Notes: generated by a model from the letters alone, not told the origin. DNA of 64,000 nt from Candidatus Endolissoclinum faulkneri L5 (GCF_000510265.1 NZ_CP006745.1:615444-679443), one strand, 5' to 3'; numbered from the stretch's first letter, positions 1-10,335 are shown. Numbers and translations: made by a program.

Positions 1-178
1 ATTTATTGTTTCATTGATGATTAAAAATAACGTTTTGCTTGTAGGTTTATTGAAGTTGCTTCTATTGTTGCAACTTGATTTCTGGACATTCTCGATTGAT
101 TTTTAGTTAGGATAATATAGCCTAAGTATAAAAAATTTCTCTATCATTATAAACTAGATTTAGCTATTCAGCTAAACT

Positions 179-211
179 ATAGTTACATAACATAAACATA
201 GTTACATAACA
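179..211. repeat. Short direct repeat, 14 bp twice
   Basis: The sequence ATAGTTACATAACA occurs at 179-192 and again at 198-211, separated by 5 bases. It is one of many two-copy duplications in the spacers of this window. Confidence 0.8.
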
Positions 212-252
212 AATTGTTTTATTTAGAATTATAGCTCCTGACTCAATATTTC

Positions 253-282
253 TTGTATAAAGTTGCTTTTATACAATTTTTT
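253..282 (+). terminator. Orphan intrinsic-terminator-like hairpin
   Basis: TTGTATAAA (253-261) pairs perfectly with TTTATACAA (268-276) around a 6-nt loop, and six T residues follow directly (277-282). This is the classic shape of a rho-independent terminator on the plus strand, although the stem is A+T-rich. No gene lies upstream inside the window, so it would end a transcript entering from the left or be a relic. Confidence 0.45.
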
Positions 283-1081
283 CAAAACTATATGCGTACT
301 TTACGCACTTTGTAGTAGTCAAATAATATAAGCTGTACGATTAAAATCAAATTTGTGTTCGGATACTGCTTATCACTAATTCTTAATTATCTTTGATAAG
401 CTAAATCAACTACATACGACTTTATAACAAGAGCAACTTAGGATGAATTAAGTTGGTATTGATTGAATAATTGGCGTTGAGTTAAGCAGTGAATGATGAT
501 CAAAATATGCTAATAGATTATTTTTGACTTTAGATATTAAGTAAGCTATTCAGCTTGGAGTACATTTTAAATCATTACTGATTTGTTTCTACAATTATCT
601 GGCACTTAGTTTTGCTTCCGAAAAAACAATTTACACTAGAGTTAACTTTCTTGCGTTGCTGTAATTACTTAATTTGGTTACAGCATACTTGTATATTTTT
701 AGATTTTGACGAATTAGTCCTAATTAATAAACTAAATTAAGTCTTTCTAAAGTAAATATTTATCGATTGTAGATGAAGAGAGCCAGTATACATCGATTCC
801 TACGAATCGCTTGGACATTTTAACATCCTTGGCTATTAAGTTAATTATTAAGCCTGGCTTTAATTATTACTCAAAGAGATATTTAGAAGGGCTAATAGCT
901 GACTAACAACTAAAATGCACTGTACTAGGTTAGTGGTTTCATTAAAAATTTTAAATTAATTAAGTATACTTCTTTGCCTACATAAAGTGAGAAACATATA
1001 TACTAAATATCGTACATACAAAAGCGCATAAAATTAACATGATGCTATGTGTACAGAGTAGCATAATAATCCATTTACTAT

Positions 1082-1119
1082 CTTTTGGTTTATTTATTGA
1101 AGTACTAGTAAACCAAAAG
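1082..1119. repeat. Inverted repeat, 11-bp arms
   Basis: CTTTTGGTTTA at 1082-1092 is the exact reverse complement of TAAACCAAAAG at 1109-1119, with a 16-nt loop. It has no T-tract and no adjacent gene. Confidence 0.7.
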
Positions 1120-1145
1120 TTAAACATAAAATGAACAATCACTAA

Positions 1146-1182
1146 ATTAATTATCTATTTCGTTAATCAATAGATAATTAAT
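1146..1182. repeat. Inverted repeat, 14-bp arms
   Basis: ATTAATTATCTATT at 1146-1159 pairs perfectly with AATAGATAATTAAT at 1169-1182 around a 9-nt loop. It lies only 26 bases after the 1082-1119 hairpin, and no gene is nearby. Confidence 0.75.
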
Positions 1183-1927
1183 CATTGATTACCTGTTACG
1201 ATTGAGAAAAATTTTCTTTAGCTAATTAAAATTAGATAAATAACGTTAATGAAGTTAGCAAAAACTAATTACCAAATGATTATTAATGACTGCAGTGTTC
1301 TTCATTCTTAATACAGGTATGCGTTTAACATAAAATAGATAGCTTTAAAAATTAAAAGGTATTATTTTTTAAGTCTACAACAACCGAATAGGGAATATAT
1401 TTAGCAGACAGTGTTGTATTCCTTATAGCTAAAACTTTTCACAATTATCGCTAATAAAATAAGTTGTATTGAGGGGCGTATAGGCAAGGATTTCAACAAA
1501 ATTGCGAGTAGTTAGCTAGTTATTCTTGCAGATATGATGAATATCAATAGCAATGAATGGCTAGCATGGATTTAAGTTTTTGGCGCGAAAAGTGAATAAA
1601 TAATCGCTCGTAACTTGGCGATAAAAATACAATTCAAATTGCTTATTGTTTGCTTATAGATTAATACCATTGTTAGTTCATTATCATAAAACCTATAAAT
1701 TTCTAATGTATTATTGTTTAAATTGATGCATTTAGAGACGATATTTTTTAAATTAAGAAAACTTCTGAAGTTAACAAGAGATAAATTAATCGTAAGTTAT
1801 TAAACTTTAAATATTAGTTTATAAGTATATTCTATTAGGTGCAATCTAAGGAAGAAAATAAAATCATTGGATTACTTAAAGAATCATGAAATATATGAAT
1901 TTGTAGTATAAAATTTTCGTAGACAAT

Positions 1928-1958
1928 TAATAGTTTAACATAATATTTTAAACTATTA
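1928..1958. repeat. Inverted repeat, 11-bp arms
   Basis: TAATAGTTTAA (1928-1938) pairs perfectly with TTAAACTATTA (1948-1958). A partial third copy (ATAGTTTAAT) follows near 1971. Function unknown; it lies about 320 bp upstream of trcR. Confidence 0.65.
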
Positions 1959-2276
1959 CATGGGAGTAAAATAGTTTAATATTATCATTTCAATAGGTTT
2001 TTTGACTTTGTTTAATTTTTATTACAGTAACTTATTCAGTTTTATTTTTGATAAATGGCAATAGGAGTTGTTATTTAGCTGTGCTGTTTTAAGTTTGAAA
2101 TGTTTTTATGCTTAATAATATGAGAGATACTTTTGTTGTGAAAGACTGTCGCTCTTGGCGAATATATTCTAAAAGTATCAAATTATATTAGTACGCATAT
2201 AAAACTGCAATAGACTACTTTTACTGCAGCCAGCTCAAATGGAAGATAAACCCAAGAGAGTAGGGAGAAAGTATTA

Positions 2277-2843
2277 ATGATGCAGCCGCTGATGCCTAAG
2301 GCTACCGCTGTCTGGTTGATTGACAATACTGTACTTACTTTTGAGCAAATTGCCAACTTTTGTGAATTACATAAGCTGGAAGTTCAAGCGATTGCTGATG
2401 GAGAAGTGAGTGTTGGGATTAATGGTTTTGATCCAGTTTTGAATGGTCAACTAACACGCGCGGAAATTGAACGCTGCGAGAAGGATCCAAAGACTAGATT
2501 GACAGTAACTCAGTCTGTGCTGCCTAAGTTTTTTGATCCGATTTACCGACCAAAATATGTACCACGTGCGAAGCGAGGCGATAAGCCGGATGCCATTGCT
2601 TGGCTTTTAAAGCATGTTGAGCATTTAAAGGATGCGCAGATTGCTAAGCTGATTGGGACTACAAAGGATACAATTAATAAAGTGCGTGATCGTACTCATT
2701 GGAATGCAAATAATATTGAAGCTCGTCACCCTGTATTTTTAGGTCTTTGTACCCAGCGTGACCTCGACGCTGCTATTGAGAAAGCTGGGGGAAATAAGGT
2801 ACCGCCTGAACAGCAACTTGCATCTATTAGTGAATTGCCTTAA
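2277..2843 (+). CDS. trcR: Cell cycle transcriptional regulator TrcR (DUF1013 family)
   Basis: A 188-residue soluble protein that I recognise as the DUF1013/COG3820 family, which is nearly confined to Alphaproteobacteria. Caulobacter TrcR, of this family, is reported to bind DNA and to help control cell-cycle transcription. The N-terminal part carries the family segment around LMPKATAVWLIDN (residues 5-17). A predicted helix-turn-helix lies at about residues 118-140, where DAQIAKLIGTTKDTI reads like a DNA-recognition pair. Length matches the family, so the gene looks intact. The start is one of two adjacent ATG codons; AGGGAG sits about 9 nt upstream of the first. The neighbouring tag gene is 925 bp away, so this is probably a single-gene transcript. 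The stop codon lies inside a 34-nt palindrome that may end the transcript. The family call is firm; its regulatory targets cannot be read from the sequence. Confidence 0.93.
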   Translation: MMQPLMPKATAVWLIDNTVLTFEQIANFCELHKLEVQAIADGEVSVGINGFDPVLNGQLTRAEIERCEKDPKTRLTVTQSVLPKFFDPIYRPKYVPRAKRGDKPDAIAWLLKHVEHLKDAQIAKLIGTTKDTINKVRDRTHWNANNIEARHPVFLGLCTQRDLDAAIEKAGGNKVPPEQQLASISELP

Positions 2844-2871
2844 ATTTTATATCAAGATATAAAATTTAAGG
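2838..2871 (+). terminator. Near-perfect palindrome across the trcR stop codon
   Basis: Two 16-nt arms (starting CCTTAAATTTTATATC and ending in its exact reverse complement) flank a 2-nt centre AA. The trcR stop TAA (2841-2843) lies within the left arm. No T-run follows on the plus strand, so it is not a textbook terminator. It could act in 3'-end processing or simply be one of the spacer palindromes. Confidence 0.55.
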
Positions 2872-3768
2872 GGCTGAGGGCATTTACAAATCCAGTTATT
2901 TGTTGCAGTTTGGTTATAATGTGTAATGTTTTGACAAAAAAACGAAGATTAATTGATAAAAATTATAGCCTAACAAGGACATTGTAGTGACAAAACACTG
3001 AATAATTTTTGGAGCCTATGATGGTTTTCTGATTCAGTTCACAGTAAGAATTTTAATAATTTTTTAAATTTATTAAGGCACAGCTTATTTAATAATCTAA
3101 CTATTTATTTTCTGACGTGATAACTTTGTTATGGAGTGTATTTGCTTTATTCTTTTTTTTGCTACTTGTTAGCGAATTGATTGAGGCTCAATATAAGAGT
3201 CTTACACGAGGATGATATTTTAATCTTTCTTAAATCTATAAATTTTAGCTTAATTTTCGATATTATGTAATTTATTTTGTAGTTCGAAGTACGACAGTTC
3301 TCATTTTAAGAACGTTGAAAATTTGCTATCACTTGCTTAGGCATTTTTACGATAATTATAGTGATGTGCGTTAGTTTAATAAATAAAATATTTGCTTAAT
3401 CATTTGTTTAGTAAGCCTTGGTCGATATTTTTGTCTTAGATTAAATCCTTTAATCGATGATTTTGTTTATACAAAACTAGCAAATAAAAATTAATTCCTT
3501 AAAATATTGTTTTGTTTAATATAACGATTATTATACGACGAGGTGTTTATAAAGTGTACAAGTAAACTACAATAAACATAATCTAAAAATTACTGGCTAC
3601 TTAATGTAAATTAACCCATTTAAGAATCATTAGCTTGTATTTTATGATAGGGATGGTGTTTAAAAAAACAAGCAAAAACTTTTATCATTATTACTATGAT
3701 GGCGTTATAGTTATGAAAATAATACAGGATTTAGATGCTGTTTGCTTAGTTATAAATCGAGTTAAACA
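2844..3768. other. Gene-free spacer trcR-tag
   Basis: Apart from the right side of the palindrome at the trcR stop codon, I see no gene, RNA structure or convincing promoter in this 925-bp A+T-rich spacer. Confidence 0.6.
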
Positions 3769-4392
3769 ATGATAATTGATGAAACGGTTTTATGTTGTTC
3801 TCTGCTAGGTGCGCATTCTGATTATATAGCATATCATAATGATGAATGGGGACGTCCAGTGTGCGAAGACAATCTGTTGTTTGAAATGATATGCTTGGAA
3901 AGCTTCCAATCAGGATTATCATGGTTAACTGTCTTGCGCAAGCGTGACGCCTTTCGTTCAAGTTTTGTCGGGTTTGATTTTTACAATGTAGCAAAATTTA
4001 GCGATGTTGAAATAAAAAAAATTCTAGAAGATAGGAAAATAATAAGACATCATGGAAAAATTCGCTCTGTTGTTAATAATGCCCAGCGTGCCGTGCAGCT
4101 TGTGGAGGAAGCTGGTTCACTCAGCGCTTTTATGTGGAGCTTTGAGCCGAATAGAAATTTAGAACAAGCGCAATTGGGTGAGGATGATATCTTAGTTCCT
4201 AATAAGAATGATGAGAAGTGGGCAGCATCTATTTCCCTATCAAAAGCGTTAAAAAAACGCGGATGGCAATTTCTTGGTCCAAAAAATGTATATTCTTTTA
4301 TGCAGTCGGTAGGTATCATTAATGATCACTTGAGGAAATGCGCATTTTGGGATGTTTGCCAACAAGAAAGAGCGCTATTTAAAAGGCCTTAG
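3769..4392 (+). CDS. tag: DNA-3-methyladenine glycosylase I
   Basis: Removes 3-methyladenine from alkylated DNA as the first step of base excision repair. The 207-residue protein aligns over its length with E. coli Tag (187 residues). The zinc site typical of Tag is visible: Cys10 and His23 near the N-terminus (DYIAYHNDEWG) and the His/Cys pair in NDHLRKC near the C-terminus. The active-site segment FEMICLESFQSGLSW (about residues 38-52) includes the family Glu and Trp. The start ATG has only a weak ribosome binding site, but no other start would keep Cys10 close to the N-terminus. It stands alone between trcR and the convergent petABC operon. An intact repair glycosylase in such a reduced region suggests alkylation repair is still selected. 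Confidence 0.95.
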   Translation: MIIDETVLCCSLLGAHSDYIAYHNDEWGRPVCEDNLLFEMICLESFQSGLSWLTVLRKRDAFRSSFVGFDFYNVAKFSDVEIKKILEDRKIIRHHGKIRSVVNNAQRAVQLVEEAGSLSAFMWSFEPNRNLEQAQLGEDDILVPNKNDEKWAASISLSKALKKRGWQFLGPKNVYSFMQSVGIINDHLRKCAFWDVCQQERALFKRP

Positions 4393-4680
4393 CACAAGAT
4401 GTAGAATATTCAGAATAGATTATTGTATGATTCAATGGTTGTTGCTTTTTATTAAAATTTATTCAGAACAAACAAGACGAATCACAGTAACAATGTCTTT
4501 CTTAATCGGGGAATTTCAATTAAACAAGATAACCATTTAACTGTGCTGTTATGTATTTATCAGCATATTTGAACCAAAAATGTTCGTAGTTTTTTTTTAC
4601 AAAGAGGTCTTCTTTTTTTTAAATGTATTGTTTATTATCTTTACAAAAAACAAACAATTAACTTAATCATTCATAACATA

Positions 4681-5466
4681 TTATTTGACATTTTTCCAGA
4701 TTCTCCTTTTAGTTGCATAGAGCAATAATGTAAAAATTACAAGAAAAATCATAGTGATGACACCTATACGTTTACGCTCTTCCATTTCCGGCATAGCAGC
4801 CCAAGCAAGAAAAGTAACAACATCCTCAGCTTCTTGCTCGATTGAGCTCGGCGTGCCATCTTCAAAAGTAACATCATCACCATAAAGTGGCTGCGGCATG
4901 GCAATTTGGTGACCAGGAAAGTAGGTGTTGTAGTGTAAACCAGACATCAAATTAAATTTCATAGGAGTTGATTCATAGCCAAGTAGTAGAGCTCTAACAT
5001 AATCTAAACCATTGGGCCTAGCCTTAATAATTAAAGACAGATCTGGTGGCAAAGACCCCCCATTAGCATCACGAGCCGCTTGCTCATTAGGAAAAGGCGA
5101 GGTAAACTTATCAGACGGCAATGCAGGGCGCTCATATAGCTCAAGTCCTCCATTTTTATTATACAATACCTTAGCTTCAGAAGCGATTGATTTAATCTTA
5201 TTCTCGCTATAGCCAAGATCTGCAAGATTACGGTAAGCTAAACGTTGAATACCGTGGCAAGTAGAACAAACATTTTGGAATATAAGAAATCCCCGGCGCA
5301 AAGCAGCCTTATCAAAATTATCAAAAGGACCAGTATGTGACCAAGAATGATGCGGTATATTTATATGTTCATCAACAGCACTTTCCCCAGACATAGGCAA
5401 GGCGATAAGTACAAAAAAAGATGTAATAGCCGCAGAAATAGTAATTTTAATTTGAGATATGATCAG
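4681..5466 (-). CDS. petC: Cytochrome c1 subunit of the bc1 complex, non-standard start
   Basis: Haem-carrying subunit of ubiquinol:cytochrome c reductase, anchored to the inner membrane with its haem domain in the periplasm. The haem motif CSTCH and the later methionine-ligand region (HQIAMPQPLYG) are present, and the C-terminus has a membrane anchor (GVITMIFLVIFTLLLY) followed by basic residues. From the first standard start codon (TTG, 5400) the protein would lack a signal peptide. The same frame stays open upstream and encodes a good one (basic residue, then about 20 hydrophobic residues ending near ALPMSGESA). That extension begins at CTG (5466-5464), 5 nt after a perfect AAGGAG. ATT at 5469-5467 is the alternative. 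The preceding in-frame stop is TAA just upstream of the GGAG. I therefore annotate CTG as the start (261 residues); the exact start codon is inferred. It lies 28 nt after petB in the petABC operon. Confidence 0.9.
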   Translation of the reverse strand: MIISQIKITISAAITSFFVLIALPMSGESAVDEHINIPHHSWSHTGPFDNFDKAALRRGFLIFQNVCSTCHGIQRLAYRNLADLGYSENKIKSIASEAKVLYNKNGGLELYERPALPSDKFTSPFPNEQAARDANGGSLPPDLSLIIKARPNGLDYVRALLLGYESTPMKFNLMSGLHYNTYFPGHQIAMPQPLYGDDVTFEDGTPSSIEQEAEDVVTFLAWAAMPEMEERKRIGVITMIFLVIFTLLLYATKRRIWKNVK

Positions 5467-5471
5467 AATTG

Positions 5472-5477
5472 CTCCTT
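5472..5477 (-). promoter_or_regulatory. Shine-Dalgarno sequence of petC
   Basis: AAGGAG on the minus strand, between the petB stop and the signal-peptide coding region of petC. Five bases separate it from CTG (5466). It fixes the translation start upstream of the first ATG/GTG/TTG. Confidence 0.7.
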
Positions 5478-5494
5478 ATTGGAAAAGTTTTGTA

Positions 5495-6715
5495 TTATTC
5501 TATTCCGTTTACTTCTGGCATCGGCGTACTGATTGACTTAGGGAGTAATCTAGAAGAATCAAATTTACTTAGCACTGGCAAAATTACTAAAAAATAAGCA
5601 AAATAGTAAGCAGTAGCAAGACGAGAAAAAATCACATACATTCCTCTACTAGGCTTACCACCAAGATAACCCAGCGCTACTATATCTATCAGCAAAATCC
5701 CAAAAAATATCTTAAATACGCCTCGAAAATGACCACTACGCACTGGAGAACGATCAAGCCAAGGTAATAACAAAAGAACAACAATAGAGCCGAACATACT
5801 AATCACACCGCCGAGCTTGTCAGGGATAGAGCGTAGAATAGCATAAAATGGGAGAAAATACCATTCAGGCACTATATGCAATGGTGTAGACAACGGGTTT
5901 GACGGAATATAATTGTCAGGTTCGCCAAAAAAATTTGGCGCAAAAAAGACAACTCCCGCAAATAAAATTAGAAATACACCCAAGCCATATGCGTCTTTAA
6001 TAGTGTAGTACGGATGAAAGGGTATAGTATCATTCGGATATTTTATGTCTATTCCAAGTGGATTGTTTGATCCAAAACGGTGTAAAGCTACAATATGTAG
6101 CAACACAATGCTCACGATAATGAATGGGAATAGATAGTGCAAAACAAAGAATCGATTAAGTGTGGGGTTATCGATAGAAAATCCTCCCCACAGCCAAGTA
6201 ACAAGCGATTCACCGATAAGTGGAACAGCAGAGAATAAATTAGTAATAACGGTCGCCCCCCAAAAACTCATCTGCCCCCAAGGTAAAACATAACCCATGA
6301 AAGCGGTCGCCATCATAAGTAATAAGATAATTACACCAAGAATCCACAGCAGTTCACGCGGCGATTTGTATGAACCAAAATAAACTCCACGGAAAATATG
6401 TATATAAACTACTATAAAAAAGAAACTTGCCCCGTTCATATGAATATAGCGTATCAGCCAACCGTAATTCACATCACGCATTATGCGTTCAACGCTATCA
6501 AAGGCGTGATTCACATGTGGCGTATAGTTCATCGCTAAAGCTATGCCGCTAACAATCATAATTGCTAGAGATATTCCAGCCAATGAACCAAAATTCCACC
6601 AGTAATTTAGATTTTTTGGGGTTGGATAATCGTACGCTGCATGGCGTAAATAACTAAAAACCGGTAATCGATGATCAATCCACCGCACCAAAGAATTAGA
6701 AAAATTTGCAGCCAT
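5495..6715 (-). CDS. petB: Cytochrome b subunit of the bc1 complex
   Basis: Integral membrane core of ubiquinol:cytochrome c reductase, carrying the two b haems and both quinone sites. The 406-residue protein has the alphaproteobacterial length and about eight hydrophobic segments. The family marks are present: the haem-ligand histidines in [12 protein letters not shown]...YIHIFRG and in the segment around [10 protein letters not shown]...[10 protein letters not shown], and the PEWY motif of the Qo site ([14 protein letters not shown]). The start ATG lies 19 nt after the petA stop. It is the middle gene of the petA-petB-petC (fbcFBC) operon. No missing key residue was noticed. Confidence 0.97.
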   Translation of the reverse strand: MAANFSNSLVRWIDHRLPVFSYLRHAAYDYPTPKNLNYWWNFGSLAGISLAIMIVSGIALAMNYTPHVNHAFDSVERIMRDVNYGWLIRYIHMNGASFFFIVVYIHIFRGVYFGSYKSPRELLWILGVIILLLMMATAFMGYVLPWGQMSFWGATVITNLFSAVPLIGESLVTWLWGGFSIDNPTLNRFFVLHYLFPFIIVSIVLLHIVALHRFGSNNPLGIDIKYPNDTIPFHPYYTIKDAYGLGVFLILFAGVVFFAPNFFGEPDNYIPSNPLSTPLHIVPEWYFLPFYAILRSIPDKLGGVISMFGSIVVLLLLPWLDRSPVRSGHFRGVFKIFFGILLIDIVALGYLGGKPSRGMYVIFSRLATAYYFAYFLVILPVLSKFDSSRLLPKSISTPMPEVNGIE

Positions 6716-6734
6716 TATTTAAGTACTACCTCAT

Positions 6735-7259
6735 TTAACCGATACGTACGACAGTATCGGAAACGTAGCGATATTTCGGCACTGGTAAATTAGTTGGCGC
6801 CGGACCTTTACGAATGCGTCCGGAAGTATCGTACTGTGATCCGTGGCAAGGACAAAACCAACCCTCGTATTCGCCTTTTGGCTCATTTGGATTTTGGCCC
6901 AGCGGTACGCAACCAAGATGCGTGCATATACCCACAACAATTAAATACTCAGGCCTTTGTGCTCGACTAGAATCGTCTTCAGGATCTGGCAGATCAGCCA
7001 GCTTCACTAAATTAGCTTTTTCAATTTCTTGTGCTGTTCGATGACGCACAAAAATTGGTTTTCCTCTCCAAATCAATGTGGCTGATTGGCCTGCTGTGAT
7101 TTTTGACAAATCGCAGTCAACTTTTGCCAAAGCTAACATGTCAGCAGCTGGATTCATTTGATCAATAAATGGCCAAGCGAAACAAGCTACTCCCACTATA
7201 CCAAAGGCATTTGTGGTTGTTATTAAAAAATCCCTGCGGGAGGTATTTTTGTTATTCAT
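6735..7259 (-). CDS. petA: Rieske iron-sulfur subunit of the bc1 complex
   Basis: Carries the 2Fe-2S cluster that takes the first electron from ubiquinol at the Qo site. The 174-residue protein begins with a Tat-type leader (SRRDFL at residues 8-13) and an uncleaved membrane anchor, followed by the soluble Rieske fold. Both cluster-binding motifs are intact: CTHLGC and CPCHGS, each supplying one Cys and one His ligand plus the stabilising disulfide cysteines. It is the first gene of petABC, so the operon promoter should lie in the 7260-8625 spacer; the ribosome binding site before this ATG is weak. Retention of the Tat motif implies a working Tat system elsewhere in the genome. Confidence 0.97.
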   Translation of the reverse strand: MNNKNTSRRDFLITTTNAFGIVGVACFAWPFIDQMNPAADMLALAKVDCDLSKITAGQSATLIWRGKPIFVRHRTAQEIEKANLVKLADLPDPEDDSSRAQRPEYLIVVGICTHLGCVPLGQNPNEPKGEYEGWFCPCHGSQYDTSGRIRKGPAPTNLPVPKYRYVSDTVVRIG

Positions 7260-7586
7260 GGATCATAGAACTCAACAATCTTTAATAAAATAACTCGTTA
7301 ATTCTTTAACAACAGATAACGTGAAATAGGCTGCAATTTAGAAAATAAAACCCAATGCACATTTTGAAGAACATAGCGTAAGCAACTGTGCGCTATAGCC
7401 TACTAGAGTTATAGTCTTGGCAATAGGAATTCAAGAACTGAATTATGATATCTTTATTACCTTAGCTAAAATAACCCAGAGGTATCTGGGAATATTTTAT
7501 CATTAATGTCAAACGAATATATTATAGTATATCATCATGCAATCCGGATATGATGAGAAATATTCACTAAAAATATCCGATCTCTC

Positions 7587-7611
7587 TAGCCTAACTTGAC
7601 AAGTTAGGCTA
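7587..7611. repeat. Palindrome, 12-bp arms with one central base
   Basis: TAGCCTAACTTG (7587-7598), A, CAAGTTAGGCTA (7600-7611). Perfect pairing, 1-nt centre. It lies about 330 bp upstream of petA and could be an operator or a relic. Confidence 0.75.
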
Positions 7612-8097
7612 AAATGCTTTCACAATTTTTATTTTACTAGAAGCTTAGCTTCTTAGATTAATTATTTCTATAACTTAGTGCTACTGCATTGGGAAAAACA
7701 AATTACAAACTTACGACTAAAGTGATCACAAATGATCACATGTAAAACATCAAAAATTAATATCTGGAAACTAATTTTGTATTCCTCAACACATTAGTTT
7801 TTATAGTTTTTAGAGGATTAATACAGTATTTTAGATGATTTACAGTATTAATTCATAAACTTACTATAGTTTTAATAATATGTTTAAGTAATTAAAAGAA
7901 CAATTGTTTCTGCCTTGACTTAATTACATTTAAGCAAACGATTAATACACAAAATATATTCTTAGTATTTAGCTATTTTATATATTTAGCTATTTTTATG
8001 CTTAATGCTATATCAGAAGGATTGCTTCTAGTTGTTTATTTCACGCATTTTTAGTGTACTCAGATTGATATGCAAAATTAGAAATTATTGTATATGT

Positions 8098-8121
8098 TGG
8101 ACAATGGAATGGACAATGGAA
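8098..8121. repeat. Tandem duplication, 12 bp twice
   Basis: TGGACAATGGAA at 8098-8109 is followed directly by an identical copy at 8110-8121. Confidence 0.85.
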
Positions 8122-8206
8122 AAAAATCAATTGAACAATATTCCTTAATATACAGAATTCTATACAATGGATGAGCTTTGTCTCTTAGAATGATGTGAAT
8201 TATCAA

Positions 8207-8246
8207 TTTGCAATAATATGCTAAGTTTGCAATAATATGCTAAGTT
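8207..8246. repeat. Tandem duplication, 19 bp twice
   Basis: TTTGCAATAATATGCTAAG at 8207-8225 is followed directly by an identical copy at 8226-8244; identity continues two bases into the next copy. Confidence 0.9.
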
Positions 8247-8625
8247 ATAAAAGCACATTATTTTTATCATGTTGCCGTATTGAGCAAACTAAGTGAATAG
8301 ACTCATTAATTATAAATCAATTTAGTTATTTCATTAGAAATTATATCAGCGTGCGCAAGTTTATTAAGCATTCGGATAGATATGCTATGTTTTGATCAAA
8401 TCTTCGAACAAAATTTTTTTTCATAAAGCGTGAAGCTGAGTATATAACGAAGATTATTCAGCATAATCATCTTTAATTTCCTTTACCTAAACTTTAAAAA
8501 AGTTAATAACATCCGATTCATACAGTGCGATCTCCCAGTGCTGCAATTTGAGTATATAATCTTGGCTGGAAATGAGAGAGTGAATTATAGTTCGCTTACC
8601 TTTCAGGAGCACAGTGCGGGTTATT

Positions 8626-10335
8626 CTACACTTTCATACGACGCATTATTACCCATTGCTGTATAATCGATAATAAGTTATTCCAAGTCCAGTAAATTAC
8701 TAAGCCGGCAGCGAAATTAGATAGTAAAAAAGTAAAAATTAACGGAAGAAACATAAATACTTTTGCTTGCACTGGATCAGTTGGCTGAGGATTCATTCTC
8801 TGTTGTAGAAACATAGTTATGCCCATAAGGAGAGGCCAAACTCCTATCATAAGCATTGTCGGTGGATCCCATGGAATCAGGCCAAATAAATTAAATATCG
8901 TAGTGGGATCGGGAGCCGATAAGTCATGAATCCAGCCAAAAAATGGCGCATGGCGCATTTCAATATTAACAAATAAAACTTTATACAATGAGAAAAATAC
9001 TGGAATTTGCACAATTACTGGCAAACAGCCGGCTGCAGGATTAACTTTCTCTGATCTGTACATCTCTATAATGTCTTTATTTATAAGCTGACGATTTGCC
9101 CCATACTTATTCCTCATTTCTTGCAGTCTTGGAGCTAGTTCCTTCAGCTTTGCCATTGACCGATAAGATTTGTTAGCCAGAGGGAAGAAAAGTAATTTTA
9201 TGCAGACTGTTAGCGTAAGGATTGCTAGGCCAAAATTGCCTAGGATGCTATGAAACCAAGTTAACACGATAAAGAACGGCTTGGTTAGGAAATAGAACCA
9301 ACCGAAATCTATAGCTAAGTCAAATTTGGGTACGCCTATTTGATCTTCGTATTTGTCTAGCAGATCAAGCCTCTTGGCTCCAGCGAATAAGCGTAATCGA
9401 TTGGTAATCTTATCACCTACGTGTAATGTTTGAGCAGCTCCCATATAATCAACCTGAAATCGTTCACTGCGATCTGCCATGAAGTGGCGAAACTTATAAT
9501 TCAACCTGGTGTTTTGGTCTGGAATTAAGGCTGTTAGCCAATATTTATCAGTAAAGCCTATCCAACCGCCCTTAGAATGTACCTCCATATCATTTTGATC
9601 CTGGAGATCACCATAGTCAATTTCCATCAGGCTATCGTCAAATACTCCAAGCGGACCTTCATGAAGAATATAAAATCCTCTAATGCTTGCTGGAATACTA
9701 CGACTTATTAGAGCATAAGGAAATAATTTTCGCGTTATTCTGCCTTCGTTGCTTATAGTATCAGTGATACTGAACATATAATCATTATCGACTTCTATTG
9801 TGCGCTTAAATGTAAGATAATTTTGACTTTTCCAGGTTAAAGTTACTGGTGAATTCGGGGTTAACGCTACTCCGTCAGACTCCCACCGGGTGTTTGAATT
9901 AGGTAGATCTACGTCATTGACTGTTTCGGATATCCAGCCAAACTCAGCATAATACGGCCGCAAGTAACCTTTAGGCTCTAGTAAGTGAATAGGCCCGCTA
10001 GCTGGATCAAGCGTAACTTGGTAATTATCCAGAACTATGTCGTCAATACGAGCGCCTATCAAAGAAATTGAGCCGTTAATAGTCGGAGTCTTAATCTTAA
10101 TCCTTTTAGTAGCAGCCAATGCCAGAGTTCGTTTAGCATATGGAACCGTTGCTTTATCCGACGAAGGCTTTATGTTCTCAGCTCTATAATGCGAATCATT
10201 ATCTAAACTATGTTCAATAGATCGCTGGGGAGTAGTGATTGCTGACGGCCAAAAGTGTGCAACCAGCAACTGAAACCCTAATAAGATCGCCAAAGAAAGG
10301 GCGATGGCAATGATTACTTTCTTCTGTTCGTTCAT
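8626..10335 (-). CDS. yidC: Membrane protein insertase YidC
   Basis: Inserts and folds inner-membrane proteins such as respiratory and ATP synthase subunits, with or without SecYEG. The 569-residue protein has the Gram-negative layout: an N-terminal membrane segment (about residues 5-31, KVIIAIALSLAILLGFQLL), a large periplasmic domain, and a C-terminal core of five membrane segments from about residue 350. A basic cytosolic loop (SYRSMAKLKELAPRLQ) precedes the second core helix, as usual. The C-terminus is short and basic (RRMKV). It follows rnpA on the same strand, as in most bacteria, but yidD, normally between them, is not visible in the 359-bp gap. Full length; no defect noticed. Confidence 0.97.
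   Translation of the reverse strand: MNEQKKVIIAIALSLAILLGFQLLVAHFWPSAITTPQRSIEHSLDNDSHYRAENIKPSSDKATVPYAKRTLALAATKRIKIKTPTINGSISLIGARIDDIVLDNYQVTLDPASGPIHLLEPKGYLRPYYAEFGWISETVNDVDLPNSNTRWESDGVALTPNSPVTLTWKSQNYLTFKRTIEVDNDYMFSITDTISNEGRITRKLFPYALISRSIPASIRGFYILHEGPLGVFDDSLMEIDYGDLQDQNDMEVHSKGGWIGFTDKYWLTALIPDQNTRLNYKFRHFMADRSERFQVDYMGAAQTLHVGDKITNRLRLFAGAKRLDLLDKYEDQIGVPKFDLAIDFGWFYFLTKPFFIVLTWFHSILGNFGLAILTLTVCIKLLFFPLANKSYRSMAKLKELAPRLQEMRNKYGANRQLINKDIIEMYRSEKVNPAAGCLPVIVQIPVFFSLYKVLFVNIEMRHAPFFGWIHDLSAPDPTTIFNLFGLIPWDPPTMLMIGVWPLLMGITMFLQQRMNPQPTDPVQAKVFMFLPLIFTFLLSNFAAGLVIYWTWNNLLSIIQQWVIMRRMKV

Larger units (their letters stand above)
1..2276. other. Gene-free AT-rich stretch
   Basis: I see no credible coding region here in any frame. 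All open stretches are short and lack both a ribosome binding site and family similarity. It holds a terminator-like hairpin (253-282), a short direct repeat (179-211), and three hairpins (1082-1119, 1146-1182, 1928-1958). The part around 1460-1620 is a little richer in G+C and may be an eroded gene, but I cannot identify it. Confidence 0.6.
7260..8625. other. Gene-free spacer petA-yidC
   Basis: About 1.4 kb with no recognisable gene. It holds a perfect 12-bp-arm hairpin (7587-7611), a 12-bp tandem duplication (8098-8121) and a 19-bp tandem duplication (8207-8246). TGATCACA is repeated near 7723-7740. The petABC promoter must be in this stretch, but I cannot place it. Confidence 0.6.

Noticed and set aside
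4352-4540. 62-codon open frame overlapping the tag end
   Set aside because: Starts inside tag in another frame, and the remainder looks like translated spacer.
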